DNA of 64,000 bases from Phreatobacter aquaticus (GTDB lineage: Bacteria > Pseudomonadota > Alphaproteobacteria > Rhizobiales > Phreatobacteraceae): assembly GCF_005160265.1 (NCBI RefSeq), contig NZ_CP039865.1, positions 2,008,828 through 2,072,827 on the forward strand, written 5' to 3'. Position numbers and translations under genes: made by a program. A model generated the notes under the pieces. That model worked only from the letters and a program-made list of their open reading frames with translations, was not told where the DNA came from and searched no databases. Positions 9,662 to 19,346 of the stretch are shown here, piece after piece. Every line of letters starts with the position of its first letter. Positions within the stretch are counted from its first letter, which is position 1.

Positions 9662-9720
9662 CAACGCATCAAACGGCCGGCGGAAGACCGGCTGAACGCC
9701 AATCGAAGGGGAGAACGATC

Positions 9721-10509
9721 ATGGGCAGGCTCCAAGGCAAGCGGGCGATCATCACGGGTGCGGGCAGCGGCATCGGCCGCGCGACGGCCCGGCTGTTCGC
9801 GGCTGAAGGCGCGTCCGTCCTTGTCGTCGATCGCAATGCCGAGGGCGTCGAGGCGACCGCAGCCGAGATCAATGCCAAGGGTGGCAAGGCCATTGCGGTC
9901 GCGGCGGATGCCGGCAGCGAAGCCGATGTCACCGCCTTCATCGACAAGGCGGTCAAAGCCTTCGGTGGCCTCGACGTGCTCTACGCCAATGCCGGCATAT
10001 CCGGCGGCTGGACGCCGCTGCTCGAACAGACTGCCGAGATGTGGCAGGAGATCCTGCGCATCAACCTGATCGGGCCGTTCCTGGCGATCAAACATGCCGC
10101 CCCCATCATGACGAAACAGGGCTCCGGCTCGATCATCTGCACGGCTTCGGTTGCGGGTCTGCGCGCCAATGCCGGCGGCTCGCCCTACAGCGCCTCCAAG
10201 GCCGGCGTCATCAGCCTGGTCCAGACCTCGGCGAATGCCTTCTACGGCACCGGCGTGCGGGTCAATGCGGTCTGCCCCGGTCTGATCGAGACCGGCATGA
10301 CTGCCCCGATCTTCGAGGGCGCGCGTGCCCGCGGCAATGAGGGCAAGATCGGCCAGCTCAATCCGCTGAAGCGCGGCGGTCAGCCCGAGGAGATCGCGGC
10401 CGTCGTCGCTTTCCTCGCTAGCGACGAGGCAAGCTATGTCAACGGCCAGGCCGTGCCGGTCGATGGTGGCCTCTCCTCCACCTTGCCCTTTGCCCAGCAG
10501 CGCTTCTGA
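9721..10509 (+). CDS. SDR family oxidoreductase
   Basis: A 262-residue classical SDR with TGxxxGIG loop [13 protein letters not shown], the NAG-type motif YANAGISGG and the YSASK catalytic site. The ending [15 protein letters not shown] is the usual C-terminal substrate-loop region. The start at 9721 is backed by GGGGAG seven bases before. It sits between an alpha/beta hydrolase and a FadB-like enzyme in the same direction, which suggests oxidation of a hydroxyl in the same catabolic route. The substrate cannot be named. Confidence 0.88.
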   Translation: MGRLQGKRAIITGAGSGIGRATARLFAAEGASVLVVDRNAEGVEATAAEINAKGGKAIAVAADAGSEADVTAFIDKAVKAFGGLDVLYANAGISGGWTPLLEQTAEMWQEILRINLIGPFLAIKHAAPIMTKQGSGSIICTASVAGLRANAGGSPYSASKAGVISLVQTSANAFYGTGVRVNAVCPGLIETGMTAPIFEGARARGNEGKIGQLNPLKRGGQPEEIAAVVAFLASDEASYVNGQAVPVDGGLSSTLPFAQQRF

Positions 10510-10563
10510 GCGCCGTTTCAAGCTCTGCATGGGCCTCGCGCCCGCCATCCAAGGAACCGTCCC

Positions 10564-12630
10564 GTGACCGCCATCAACGAAGTCGTCGATCTCGCACTTG
10601 AGGGTGCCGTCGCTGTCATCACCGTCAATTCGCCGCCAGTGAACGCCCTCTCGGCCAATGTCCGCACCGGCATCGACGAGGCCGTGAAGGCCGCAGGCGC
10701 CGATCCGGCGGTCAAGGCGATCGTGCTGCACTGCGCGGGCCGCACCTTCATCGCGGGCGCTGACATCACTGAGTTCGGCAAGCCCTGGAAGGGCGTGCCG
10801 CTGAACGACGTGAACGCGACGATCGAGGGCTCGGCCAAGCCCGTCGTCGCCGCCATCCACGGCACGGCGCTGGGCGGCGGGCTCGAGGTGGCGCTGTCCT
10901 GCCATTACCGGGTCGCCGTCCCGTCAGCCAAGCTCGGCTTGCCCGAGGTGAAGCTCGGCCTGGTGCCGGGAGCGGGCGGCACGCAGCGCCTGCCGCGCAT
11001 TGTCGGCGTCGAGAAGGCGCTGGAGACCATTGCCTTCGGCGATCCCATGTCGGCCAAGGTCGCGCTCGATAGCGGCCTGGTCGACCAGATGATCGAGGGT
11101 GATCTCAGGGCCGGGGCCATCGCCTTCGCCAATGGCCTGATCACTGCCAAGGCGCCGTTGAACAAGGTCCGCGACCGTACCGACAAGCTGGCCGTCGATG
11201 CGAGTGTCTTCGCCGCCTTCCGCAAGGCCAATGCCCGCAAGTTCCGCGGCTTCGAGGCGCCGGAAGCCTGTATCCAATGCGTCGAGGCCGCCGTGAACAA
11301 GCCCTTCGACGAGGGCATGAAGTTCGAGCGCGAGACCATTCTGCGGCTGATGCCGGGCGTCCAGTCGCGCGCGCAGCGCCACGTGTTCTTCGCCGAGCGG
11401 CAGGCGGCCAAGATCCCCGACGTGCCGGAGACCACGCCGACGCGGACGATCGGACGGGTCGGCATCATCGGCGCCGGCACGATGGGCGGCGGCATCTCGA
11501 TGAACTTCGCCAGCGCCGGAATTCCCGTGACCATCGTCGAGATGAAGCAGGACGCGCTCGACCGCGGCCTCGGCGTCATCCGCAAGAACTACGAGAACAC
11601 CGCCAAGCGCGGCCGCCTGACCATGGCCGATGTCGAGGCGCGCATGGCGCGCTACACGCCCTCGCTCGATCTCTCCGCGCTGGCCGATTGCGACCTGATC
11701 ATCGAGGCCGTGTTCGAGAACATGGAGATCAAGAAGGAGGTCTTCGGCAAGCTCGACGCCATTGCCAAGCCGGGCGCGATCCTCGCCTCCAACACGTCCT
11801 ATCTCGACGTCAACGAGATCGCCGCATCGACCAAGCGGCCTCAGGACGTCATTGGCATGCACTTCTTCTCGCCCGCCAATGTCATGCGGCTGCTGGAGGT
11901 GGTGCGCGGCGCGAAGACCGCTCCCGATGTGATCGCGACCGCCATGAAGCTCGGCAAGCAGATCGGCAAGGTCGCGGTCCTCGTCGGTGTCTGCCATGGC
12001 TTCGTCGGCAATCGCATGCTGGCCCAGCGCCAGCGCGAGGCGAACAAGCTGATCCTCGAGGGCGCCATGCCCTGGGATGTCGACCGTGTGCTCTACGACT
12101 TCGGTCTGCCCATGGGCCCCTTCGCCATGAGCGATCTCGCCGGCCTCGACATCGGCTGGTCGCGCGAGACTTCCAAGAGCTCAACGCCGCGCGAGCTGCT
12201 CTGCGAACTGGACCGCCGCGGCCAGAAGACCGGCGCGGGGTTCTACGACTATGACGAGAAGCGCAATGCCAGCCCGTCCCCGGTGACCGAGAAGATCATC
12301 CTCGATCTCGCCGCCGCCAAGGGCGTCAACCGCCGCCAGATCTCCGACGAGGAGATCCTGCAGCGCTGCATCTATCCGATGATCAACGAGGGCGCAAAGA
12401 TCCTGGAGGAGGGCATCGCCATCCGCGCCTCCGACATCGATACGGTCTGGGTCAACGGCTATGGCTGGCCCGTCTATACCGGCGGACCGATGTTCTACGC
12501 CGACACGATCGGGCTCGGCACGGTGCTCGACGTCATGAAGCGCTTCGAGGGCCAGCATGGCGCGGACTTCAAGCCGTCGGCGCTGCTAGAGAAGCTGGTC
12601 GCCGAGGGAAAGGGCTTCAAGGACCTCTGA
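10564..12630 (+). CDS. Bifunctional enoyl-CoA hydratase / 3-hydroxyacyl-CoA dehydrogenase (FadB/FadJ-like)
   Basis: A 688-residue fusion. Residues 1-190 are a crotonase fold with oxyanion-hole motif [11 protein letters not shown] and the active-site segment [20 protein letters not shown]. From about residue 297 comes a 3-hydroxyacyl-CoA dehydrogenase Rossmann domain ([19 protein letters not shown]) with the catalytic His in [12 protein letters not shown], then two C-terminal HCDH domains. It performs the hydration and oxidation steps of beta-oxidation. The GTG start has AAGGA eight bases upstream. No thiolase gene is adjacent, unlike classical fadBA. Confidence 0.93.
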   Translation: MTAINEVVDLALEGAVAVITVNSPPVNALSANVRTGIDEAVKAAGADPAVKAIVLHCAGRTFIAGADITEFGKPWKGVPLNDVNATIEGSAKPVVAAIHGTALGGGLEVALSCHYRVAVPSAKLGLPEVKLGLVPGAGGTQRLPRIVGVEKALETIAFGDPMSAKVALDSGLVDQMIEGDLRAGAIAFANGLITAKAPLNKVRDRTDKLAVDASVFAAFRKANARKFRGFEAPEACIQCVEAAVNKPFDEGMKFERETILRLMPGVQSRAQRHVFFAERQAAKIPDVPETTPTRTIGRVGIIGAGTMGGGISMNFASAGIPVTIVEMKQDALDRGLGVIRKNYENTAKRGRLTMADVEARMARYTPSLDLSALADCDLIIEAVFENMEIKKEVFGKLDAIAKPGAILASNTSYLDVNEIAASTKRPQDVIGMHFFSPANVMRLLEVVRGAKTAPDVIATAMKLGKQIGKVAVLVGVCHGFVGNRMLAQRQREANKLILEGAMPWDVDRVLYDFGLPMGPFAMSDLAGLDIGWSRETSKSSTPRELLCELDRRGQKTGAGFYDYDEKRNASPSPVTEKIILDLAAAKGVNRRQISDEEILQRCIYPMINEGAKILEEGIAIRASDIDTVWVNGYGWPVYTGGPMFYADTIGLGTVLDVMKRFEGQHGADFKPSALLEKLVAEGKGFKDL

Positions 12631-12649
12631 GGTCTGCTCTCCTGTCCGG

Positions 12650-12682
12650 CCGTCGTGCTCGCTGACATGGCGGGCACGACGG
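12650..12682. other. Stem-loop between convergent genes
   Basis: Arms CCGTCGTGC (12650-12658) and GCACGACGG (12674-12682) are perfectly complementary across a 15-base loop. It lies between the convergent FadB-like gene and an SDR gene and could stop transcription from either side, although no T-run follows. Confidence 0.45.
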
Positions 12683-12718
12683 GGACAAGTCTGTCCAGGC
12701 CGGCCGAACTTATCCCCG

Positions 12719-13483
12719 TCAGATCGTCACGCCGCCATCGATGACGATGCTCTGCCCCGTGGTGAACGAGCCGGCCTTCGAGGCCAGGAACACTGCGGCG
12801 CCGGCGATCTCGTCCGGCTCGCCGATGCGGCGGAGCGGCGTCGTCCTCGTCCGCTCGGCCAGCGCTGCCGGGTTCTCCCAGAGGGCCTTGGCGAAATCGG
12901 TTTTTATCAGGCCCGGCGCGATGCAGTTCACCCGGATATTGTGCGGGCCATATTCATGCGCAAGGTTGCGCGCGAGCTGCATGTCGGCGGCCTTCGAGAT
13001 GCAATAGGCGCCGATCACCTCCGACCCGCGCAAGCCGCCGATCGACGAGACGATGATGATCGAGCCGTCCTTGCGGGCGGTCATCTCGGGCGCCACCATC
13101 GAGATCAGCCAATGGTTCGACACGATATTGTTGTCGAGGATCTTGCGGAACTGGTCATCGGCAATGCCGGCCATCGGCCCGTAATAGGGGTTGGACGCCG
13201 CGTTGCAGACGAGAATGTCGATCGGGCCGAGTTCGGCCCGCGTCGTGTCGACCAGCCGCTGCAGGTCGTCCTTCGACGAGATATTGGCCGGCACCACGAT
13301 GGCGCGACCGGCGCCGTATCTCGCGTTGATCGCGTCCGCCACCTCCTGGCAGGGCGCGGCCTTGCGCGAGGAGATCACAACCTTGGCGCCGTGCTCGGCC
13401 ATGCGCTCGGCGATCGCCCGGCCGATGCCGCGCGACGAGCCGGTGATGACGGCGACCTTGCCGGTGAGATCGAACAGGGACAT
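12719..13483 (-). CDS. SDR family oxidoreductase (3-oxoacyl-ACP reductase-like)
   Basis: A 254-residue classical SDR with ITGSSRGIGRAIAERMA at the N terminus, CNAASNPYYG in place of the NNAG motif, and Tyr/Lys in AYCISKAAD. The C-terminal TGQSIVIDGG is standard. The start at 13483 has an excellent GGAGGA seven bases upstream; a longer reading frame adds 13 unconvincing residues. It lies 88 bases downstream of the acyl-CoA dehydrogenase gene on the same strand and is likely cotranscribed, consistent with a role in fatty-acid or branched-acyl breakdown. Confidence 0.9.
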   Translation of the reverse strand: MSLFDLTGKVAVITGSSRGIGRAIAERMAEHGAKVVISSRKAAPCQEVADAINARYGAGRAIVVPANISSKDDLQRLVDTTRAELGPIDILVCNAASNPYYGPMAGIADDQFRKILDNNIVSNHWLISMVAPEMTARKDGSIIIVSSIGGLRGSEVIGAYCISKAADMQLARNLAHEYGPHNIRVNCIAPGLIKTDFAKALWENPAALAERTRTTPLRRIGEPDEIAGAAVFLASKAGSFTTGQSIVIDGGVTI

Positions 13484-13532
13484 CGGGCTTTCCTCCGGAA
13501 TGGTTTTGGCGGTCTCTGCCACCTTTAAGCCC

Positions 13533-13553
13533 GGCCTGCCGGTGAGGCAGGCC
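13533..13553 (-). other. Stem-loop between acyl-CoA dehydrogenase and SDR genes
   Basis: GGCCTGCC (13533-13540) and GGCAGGCC (13546-13553) form a perfect eight-base stem with a five-base loop in the 88-base gap of the probable operon. It could attenuate or protect the transcript; there is no T-run. Confidence 0.35.
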
Positions 13554-13571
13554 AGGCTTGGCCGTCACGCC

Positions 13572-14816
13572 TCAATGGGCGTCGCGGTTGGTGTACTTGC
13601 CCATTTCCATGCGGGCGATGGAGCGGTTGTGCACCTCGTCCGGGCCGTCGGCGAGCCGCAGCGTGCGGATATGGGCATAGGCCTTGGCGAGACCGAAATC
13701 GGTGGTCACGCCGGCGCCGCCATGGGCCTGGATGGCATCGTCGATCACCTTGAGGGCGATGCGCGGTGCCGCCACCTTGATCATCGCGATCTCGAGCTTG
13801 GCGACCTTGTTGCCGACCTTGTCCATCATGTCGGCTGCCTTGAGGCACAGGAGGCGCGTCATCTCGATGTCGATGCGCGCTTCCGCGATCCGCTGTTCCC
13901 ACACCGACTGTTCCGACACGCGCTTGCCGAAGGCGACGCGCGACTGCAGGCGCTTCACCATCTTCTCCAGCGCCATTTCGGCGACGCCGATCGTGCGCAT
14001 GCAGTGATGGATGCGGCCCGGTCCGAGGCGGCCCTGCGCGATCTCGAAGCCGCGGCCTTCGCCCAAGAGCAGGTTGCTGGCGGGCACCCGGACATTGTCG
14101 AGGATCACCTCGGCGTGGCCGTGGGGGGCGTCATCGAAGCCGAAGACGGGTAGCATCCGCACCACCTTCACGCCCGGCGCGTCCAGCGGCATCAGGATCT
14201 GCGACTGCTGCATGTGCTTGGCAGCGCCCGTGTCGGTCTTGCCCATCACGATGGCGAGCTTGCAGCGGGGATCGCCGACGCCCGACGACCACCACTTGCG
14301 GCCGCTGATGACATAATCGTCGCCGTCGCGGCGGATCAGCGTCTCGATATTGGTGGCGTCCGAGGAGGCCACCGCCGGCTCGGTCATCAGGAAGGCCGAG
14401 CGGATCTCGCCGGCGAGCAGCGGCTTCAGCCAGCGCTCCTTGTGCTCCCGCGTGCCGTAGCGGTGCAGCACTTCCATATTGCCGGTGTCGGGGGCCGAGC
14501 AGTTGAAGACTTCCGAGCCGAAGCCGACCTTGCCCATCTCTTCCGAGCACATGGCATATTCGAGATTCGTCAGGCCGGCGCCATGAAACTCGTCCGTGTC
14601 ATGGTCCTCGGACGGCGGCATGAACAGGTTCCACAGGCCCTCTTTGCGCGCCTTCGCCTTCAGGTCCTCGAGAACCGGGGCGATCTGCCAGCGATCCGCA
14701 CCGAAGGCTTCGGTCTGCGCGTCGAAGGTCGGCACGGCCGGATAGACGTGCTGGTTCATGAAGGCGACCACACGGTCGCGCCAGTAACGCTGGCGCTCGG
14801 ACATTGAGAAATCCAC
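13572..14816 (-). CDS. Acyl-CoA dehydrogenase
   Basis: A 414-residue flavoprotein of the acyl-CoA dehydrogenase family, which makes the alpha-beta double bond at the start of beta-oxidation. Conserved blocks include [14 protein letters not shown] (FAD/substrate segment), [10 protein letters not shown], and near the C terminus [20 protein letters not shown], followed by the [10 protein letters not shown]-type ending seen here as [17 protein letters not shown]. The GTG start at 14816 gives MDFSMSERQ and has GGGAG about ten bases upstream; the internal ATG at 14804 has no properly spaced site. It is divergent from the LldD-like gene, with a 200-base shared control region. Confidence 0.92.
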   Translation of the reverse strand: MDFSMSERQRYWRDRVVAFMNQHVYPAVPTFDAQTEAFGADRWQIAPVLEDLKAKARKEGLWNLFMPPSEDHDTDEFHGAGLTNLEYAMCSEEMGKVGFGSEVFNCSAPDTGNMEVLHRYGTREHKERWLKPLLAGEIRSAFLMTEPAVASSDATNIETLIRRDGDDYVISGRKWWSSGVGDPRCKLAIVMGKTDTGAAKHMQQSQILMPLDAPGVKVVRMLPVFGFDDAPHGHAEVILDNVRVPASNLLLGEGRGFEIAQGRLGPGRIHHCMRTIGVAEMALEKMVKRLQSRVAFGKRVSEQSVWEQRIAEARIDIEMTRLLCLKAADMMDKVGNKVAKLEIAMIKVAAPRIALKVIDDAIQAHGGAGVTTDFGLAKAYAHIRTLRLADGPDEVHNRSIARMEMGKYTNRDAH

Positions 14817-14891
14817 GGACTTTCTCTCCCTGCTCTGCTGTTTCTGCTGCCAAGCAGAGGGCGATTTTGGCGAGTGGTCAAGCAGCCGTTC

Positions 14892-14915
14892 GGCACATAC
14901 CCGCGAGTATGTGCC
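14892..14915. promoter_or_regulatory. Inverted repeat in divergent promoter region, probable operator
   Basis: GGCACATAC (14892-14900) and GTATGTGCC (14907-14915) are perfect nine-base arms around a six-base spacer. It sits midway between the divergent acyl-CoA dehydrogenase and hydroxy-acid oxidase genes, where a dimeric repressor or activator would bind. No regulator gene is adjacent, so the protein is unknown. Confidence 0.55.
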
Positions 14916-15016
14916 TTCTCCGCCGGGCCATTGCGGAGCGGACCATTTCCGTGGAATGTACGCGGCCCGCCGGGGGTTATGGGCCGCCGACGGTGACACG
15001 TCCCGTGAGGTTTGCC

Positions 15017-16156
15017 GTGCCCGTGATCGCCGATATTGAGGACCTGCGCCTGCTCGCGAAGCGTCGGGTGCCGAGGATGTTCTACGACTATGCCGATTCC
15101 GGCTCCTGGACCGAAGGCACCTACCGGGCCAATTCCTCCGACTTCCAGGCGATCAAGCTGCGCCAGCGCGTGGCGGTCAATATCGAGACCCGCACGCTGA
15201 AGACCAAGATGATCGGCCAGGACGTTGCCATGCCGGTGGCGCTCGCGCCGACCGGCATGACCGGCATGCAGCATGCCGATGGCGAGATCCTGGCGGCCCG
15301 TGCCGCGGGCAAGTTCGGCGTGCCGTTCTGCCTCTCGACCATGAGCATCTGCTCGATCGAAGACATCGCCGAGAACACCTCGAACCCCTTCTGGTTCCAG
15401 CTCTACGTGATGCGCGACCGCGAGTTCGGCGGCCGCCTGATCGACCGCGCCAAGAAGGCGGGCTGCTCTGCCCTGGTCCTGACCCTCGACCTGCAGGTGC
15501 TGGGACAGCGCCACAAGGACCTGAAGAACGGCCTGTCGGCGCCGCCCAAGCCCACCATTGCCAACATCATCAACCTGCTCACCAAGCCGCGCTGGTGCCT
15601 GGGCATGGCCGGCACCAAGCGCCGGCAGTTCGGCAACATTGTCGGCCATGTCGATGGCGTCGCCGACATGAAGTCGCTCTCCGCCTGGACCGCCGACCAG
15701 TTCGACCCGCGCCTCTCGTGGGACGACATTGCCTGGATCAAGGACCGCTGGGGCGGCAAGCTGATCCTGAAGGGCATCCAGGACGCCGAGGACGCCCATA
15801 TGGCGGTGAAGAGCGGCGCCGACGCGCTGATCGTCTCCAACCATGGCGGCCGCCAGCTTGACGGTGCCCCCTCGTCGATCACCGCCTTGCCGGGCATCGT
15901 CTCGGCGGTCGGCTCCGACATCGAGGTCTGGATGGACGGCGGCATCCGCTCCGGCCAGGACGTGCTGAAGGCCGTGGCGCTCGGTGCCAAGGGCACCATG
16001 ATCGGCCGCGCCTTCCTCTATGGCCTCGGCGCCATGGGCGAGGCCGGCGTCACCAAGGCGCTCGAGATCATCCACAAGGAGCTCGATCTCACCATGGCCT
16101 TCTGTGGCAAGACGGACATCAACCAGGTCGATTCCAGCATCATCCTGAAAAGCTGA
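15017..16156 (+). CDS. lldD: FMN-dependent alpha-hydroxy-acid oxidizing protein (L-lactate dehydrogenase-like)
   Basis: A 379-residue FMN TIM-barrel enzyme of the lactate/glycolate oxidase family. The active-site motif [10 protein letters not shown] (base His at residue 276) and the phosphate-binding end [18 protein letters not shown] are present, as is [15 protein letters not shown] at the N terminus. It oxidises an L-2-hydroxy acid to the 2-oxo acid and passes electrons to the respiratory chain or oxygen. The GTG at 15017 gives the family-typical [11 protein letters not shown] and has GAGG about seven bases before; GTG at 15005 or 15023 is possible. The exact hydroxy acid is not determined. 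Confidence 0.9.
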   Translation: MPVIADIEDLRLLAKRRVPRMFYDYADSGSWTEGTYRANSSDFQAIKLRQRVAVNIETRTLKTKMIGQDVAMPVALAPTGMTGMQHADGEILAARAAGKFGVPFCLSTMSICSIEDIAENTSNPFWFQLYVMRDREFGGRLIDRAKKAGCSALVLTLDLQVLGQRHKDLKNGLSAPPKPTIANIINLLTKPRWCLGMAGTKRRQFGNIVGHVDGVADMKSLSAWTADQFDPRLSWDDIAWIKDRWGGKLILKGIQDAEDAHMAVKSGADALIVSNHGGRQLDGAPSSITALPGIVSAVGSDIEVWMDGGIRSGQDVLKAVALGAKGTMIGRAFLYGLGAMGEAGVTKALEIIHKELDLTMAFCGKTDINQVDSSIILKS

Positions 16157-16461
16157 GCGGCATCAGAGGGTTGGCTGCAAGGCCAGCCGGAGGTGTCGTG
16201 GATGGACATTGCAGGAGCGTGCGCCGGGCGACCGGCGCGCGTGCTTGGCGCCTGGCATCAGCAAGCCTTTGAAAATCAATGGTTTTCGGCCTGCTTCCGC
16301 CTCGGCGTCAGAGCGATCGCAACTGGAGCCGTCGTGGAACAGGAGCGAGGTCTCGCTCCGCCGAAAGATGCGAATAGTGGGCCTTGCAGCTTCCGTTACG
16401 GTGCGCGCCTGTTTACCGCTTCAAACCCCTTGGTGCGCACTGGTCCCCCCCCACCTGCATG

Positions 16462-16490
16462 CCCCTCCCCGCCGCAAGCGGGGGGAGGGG
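16462..16490. repeat. GC-rich palindromic repeat, family A
   Basis: CCCCTCCCC and GGGGAGGGG-type arms flank a GCAAGC centre. This is one of at least nine related copies in the window (see 16592, 33614, 33679, 35013, 35132, 49720, 49892, 53404), all between genes. Confidence 0.7.
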
Positions 16491-16591
16491 AGTTTGAGCG
16501 CGCCCAGCTCCATCCGCGTTCGTGGTCGACGAGCATAACTCGCCGCATCTGGCAGCCGTTTGTGCCCGTCGCATCGGCATGCGCGCTCTTA

Positions 16592-16633
16592 TCCCCTCCC
16601 CCCGCTTGCGGTGGGGAGGGTGAGGGTGGGGGG
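16592..16633. repeat. GC-rich palindromic repeat, family A
   Basis: Arms of the CCCCTCCCC / GGGGAGGG type around a CGCTTGCGG centre, followed by a GGGTGAGGGTGGGG tail typical of the family. It lies near the 3' end of the flavin reductase gene. Confidence 0.7.
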
Positions 16634-16681
16634 CTTAACCCCCGATCATCGCAGTTTGCCGGTCGCGCTGGAGGCCGCCGC

Positions 16682-17317
16682 CTATTCCGCAGCCCGCTTC
16701 TTCAGCCATTCCGCATAGCTGACCCGGTCGATCGCCACGACATCGCGCTGGCGGGTGTAGAGATTGCCGAACATGCGACCGAGCGGCTTGTAGGCCTCGA
16801 TGTCGACATCGAAGCGCTCGTTCATCACGTCCTCGCGGACATGGACATGGGTCACCCGGCCGACCAGCAGCTCGCGCTGCGGCCCGAAGGCCAGCGACAC
16901 CTCGCGCCGGCATTCGAGCGCCGCCGGGGCCTCGGCAATGCGCGGCGGCTTGACCGTGGTCGACGCGGCCTCGGTCAGCCCCATGGCGGCAAATTCCGAC
17001 TGGCCGAAGGGGAAGTCGGCAGCCGTCATGTTCATCTTGTCGCCCAGCGCCTCATCCACCAGGTTGACCACGAACTCGCCGGTGTCGTGGATGTTGCGCG
17101 TGGTGTCCTTCGGGCTGAAATCGGCCTTGTGCTGCAGGCCGAGCGCCACCAGCGGCGGGGCCTCCGAGAACACGTTGAAGAACGAATAGGGAGCGGCATT
17201 GGTCACGCCATCCGCGCTCATCGTCGAGACCCAGGCGATCGGCCGCGGCACCACCAGCGAGCAGAGGATCTTGTAGACCCGGTCGGGCGGCAGGGTGTCG
17301 AGGGCAATGGAGCGCAT
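16682..17317 (-). CDS. Flavin reductase family protein (FMN-binding split barrel)
   Basis: A 211-residue protein with the N terminus of the DIM6/NTAB flavin reductase-like family: PRPIAWVSTMSADGVTNAAP, followed by SFFNVFSEAPPLVALG, residues that normally cradle FMN. Such proteins reduce FMN or serve as partners of monooxygenases, or handle aromatic and heteroaromatic oxidation. The 17317 ATG fits the family N terminus. No monooxygenase partner is adjacent, so the physiological substrate is open. Confidence 0.85.
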   Translation of the reverse strand: MRSIALDTLPPDRVYKILCSLVVPRPIAWVSTMSADGVTNAAPYSFFNVFSEAPPLVALGLQHKADFSPKDTTRNIHDTGEFVVNLVDEALGDKMNMTAADFPFGQSEFAAMGLTEAASTTVKPPRIAEAPAALECRREVSLAFGPQRELLVGRVTHVHVREDVMNERFDVDIEAYKPLGRMFGNLYTRQRDVVAIDRVSYAEWLKKRAAE

Positions 17318-17499
17318 GGGTCAAATCCGGGCGGGAGGGCGTTGATCCTCTCTAGCGACAATGTCCCGGCGGTTCGACCCTCAATCCGGCGAGGCTGATC
17401 GGCGCTGACGCATGGTAAGGCGTGAGCCTCGTCCCAAGGGGATCACATGCCCGAGTGGGCGGTGCCGCATCACCTGCCGGCCGCAGGTGGACGCCCACG

Positions 17500-17524
17500 C
17501 AGAAAGCCCCGCCACCGGCGAGGC
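17500..17524 (-). terminator. Rho-independent-like terminator downstream of the Flp pilin
   Basis: On the minus strand GCCTCGCC pairs with GGCGGGGC (one G-T pair) around a three-base loop and is followed by TTTCT. It lies about 50 bases beyond the pilin stop codon. Confidence 0.5.
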
Positions 17525-17574
17525 CCGACGCATCTGATCAAGCCCCATGGCCGCACAGGGCGGCCAAGGCGGGC

Positions 17575-17757
17575 TTATTTCATGTTGTTGTTGGTGAGAT
17601 TGAACGTGTTCAGCGAGTTTGAGCCGACCGTGTTTACCGCAACAATGATAACGGCGGCGATGCCGGCTGCAATGATGCTGTATTCGATCGCGGTCGCGCC
17701 CGATGAGTCCTTGATGAAGCGACGCGCTGTCGCGGCAAGTGCTTTGCCGAAGGTCAT
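17575..17757 (-). CDS. Flp family type IVb pilin
   Basis: A short pilin of about 60 residues (70 if translation begins at 17787; ATG at 17766 is also possible). It has the Flp hallmark: a basic leader (ARRFIKDSSG) then ATAIEYSIIAAGIAAVIIVA, in which the Glu-Tyr pair after the prepilin peptidase site and the hydrophobic helix are diagnostic, and an Asn-rich tail. Flp pilins polymerise into Tad pili for surface adhesion. The tad/cpa assembly genes are not in the window; only a TadG-like gene lies upstream, on the same strand. Confidence 0.88.
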   Translation of the reverse strand: MTFGKALAATARRFIKDSSGATAIEYSIIAAGIAAVIIVAVNTVGSNSLNTFNLTNNNMK

Positions 17758-17991
17758 GAGTACCATCCTGGTATCGTCAGAGGACATCGCATGTCGCCGT
17801 TTACGGACAAGGATGAACTCAATGTAGCCAAAATTAGAGGAAAAAAATTAACAGCGTGCTTATGGGGTACGCGAATTCTGCCGGCATTCTCTTCTGACAT
17901 GAAACGCCAAAACCACCGTCACGGGGCCCGGAGGACCTGTGAACGGTGGCGCGATGCCTGCCGGGCCGAAGCCCGGCTCGGTCATTGCGGT

Positions 17992-19224
17992 CTATTGCGT
18001 CAGCCGGATCGAAGCCGTGCTGCTGGTCGTTCCCGACAGGGCCGTGTTCGGGGTGAGGCGCCAGTTGAGGGAATTGAAGATGATCGTGTTGGAGACGATC
18101 TGGATCTTCGAGCCGTTGACCGTCGAGGTTGAATTATAGGTGAGATCGCGGCGCGGCAGGTAGATCAGGCCGGAGATTTCCTCGCTCACCGATGAGTTGA
18201 ACACATATTGCACGGTCGAGGAGCTGGTGCTCGGCTCGAACATCAGGATGTTGGCATAGGTGCCGGTGGTCGGGGCGGAGAGCTTGGACGTGATGCCGCC
18301 GTTGAAGCGGATCTCGGAATTGGTGTCGGGGAAGTAGAAGGTGACGCCGGTGCCCTCGATGACCGAGTTGGAATTGATGATCATCCGGCCTTTGATGATG
18401 TGCAGGCCGGCACCGAACACGATCTTCGACGTGCCGTTGAAGGTGAGATCGCACCACACCGAACCGCCGGGCATCGAGTGCGCGGCGCCGCCTGACGGCG
18501 GATCGTAGACCGACTTGGTGTTGGTGCAGGCACCCACCGTCGGGGTCGGCAGCTTGCCGGCATAGGGGTCGGTCGCCGCCGCGCAGCCCGTCTCGATCGG
18601 CATCGGGTCCGATGTGTTCTTGATGATATTGGTGCCGAGAATGCAGAACCGCTTGATGTTCATCGTTGTGCCGGCATTGAAGATGGCGGCGGGCGAGGCG
18701 GTCGAGCGGACGTGAACCTCGCAGCTCGTTGCGTTGATCTTGGCGCCGGAATTGATCAGCAGCGACTGGGAGGTCGAGGGCGCCAGCGCCAGGATGCAGG
18801 GCAGGGCGCCTGTCGTGCTGTTGGACGTGGTGCGCACCGCGCTGCCGGTCACCTTCAGTGCCATGGTCTTCACACCCATGACGCCCATGAAATAGGTCGA
18901 CAGGGTCGCATTGGCCGTTCCCGCCAGCGTGTTGCCGGTCAGCGTGAAGGTACTGGTCACGCCCACCTGCGCCTGGGCGTCGAGATAGGTCTTGGCGGTT
19001 GTGGTTTCCGTCCCGGTCGCCCGCAAGCCAGCCAGCAGCGAGGCGTCGAGGGCCGCCTGCAGCTGGGCCTGCGTCATGGCCCCGCGCGAGTAGTCGACAG
19101 CGGCGCCCGTCCCGGCGACCAGCGGCAGTGCCGCGATGGCGAAGGTGACGCCGACATTGCCGCTCCTGGCAGCGAAGAAGCGCGCGGCGCGGCGAAGCAC
19201 GTCAGATACCGAAAGCATGATCAA
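17992..19224 (-). CDS. TadG-like pilus-assembly family protein with Asn/Ser/Thr-rich C-terminal region
   Basis: A 410-residue protein. Residues 20-50 (GNVGVTFAIAALPLVAGTGA then AVDYSR) are the TadE/TadG-type N-terminal membrane anchor, and the following helix matches the Flp pilus-assembly domain. The remainder lacks a clear von Willebrand A domain; from about residue 145 it is rich in Asn, Ser, Thr and short hydrophobic alternations (INSNSVIEGTGVTFYFPD, NGSKIQIVSNTIIF), suggesting a parallel beta-helix or adhesin-like fold outside the inner membrane. It ends in RLTQ, as does the second TadG protein at 38.7 kb. The start could also be two codons later. It lies upstream of the Flp pilin. Confidence 0.78.
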   Translation of the reverse strand: MIMLSVSDVLRRAARFFAARSGNVGVTFAIAALPLVAGTGAAVDYSRGAMTQAQLQAALDASLLAGLRATGTETTTAKTYLDAQAQVGVTSTFTLTGNTLAGTANATLSTYFMGVMGVKTMALKVTGSAVRTTSNSTTGALPCILALAPSTSQSLLINSGAKINATSCEVHVRSTASPAAIFNAGTTMNIKRFCILGTNIIKNTSDPMPIETGCAAATDPYAGKLPTPTVGACTNTKSVYDPPSGGAAHSMPGGSVWCDLTFNGTSKIVFGAGLHIIKGRMIINSNSVIEGTGVTFYFPDTNSEIRFNGGITSKLSAPTTGTYANILMFEPSTSSSTVQYVFNSSVSEEISGLIYLPRRDLTYNSTSTVNGSKIQIVSNTIIFNSLNWRLTPNTALSGTTSSTASIRLTQ

Positions 19225-19346
19225 TCCTTGCTCACAGCCAAGAACATCGATTGATCACTCACTGCCATACCAGGCGATGCACGGAGGTTAATGCCACAAC
19301 TTGATGCAATTTTTCGGATAACAGTCTCTGAACTGCCGCAGCGTCA

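Larger units (their letters stand above)
16157..16681. other. 525-base intergenic stretch with two palindromic repeats, no gene seen
   Basis: The gap separates the LldD-like gene and the convergent flavin reductase. Apart from the two GC-rich palindromes listed separately, no convincing coding frame, tRNA or promoter was seen. Confidence 0.5.
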
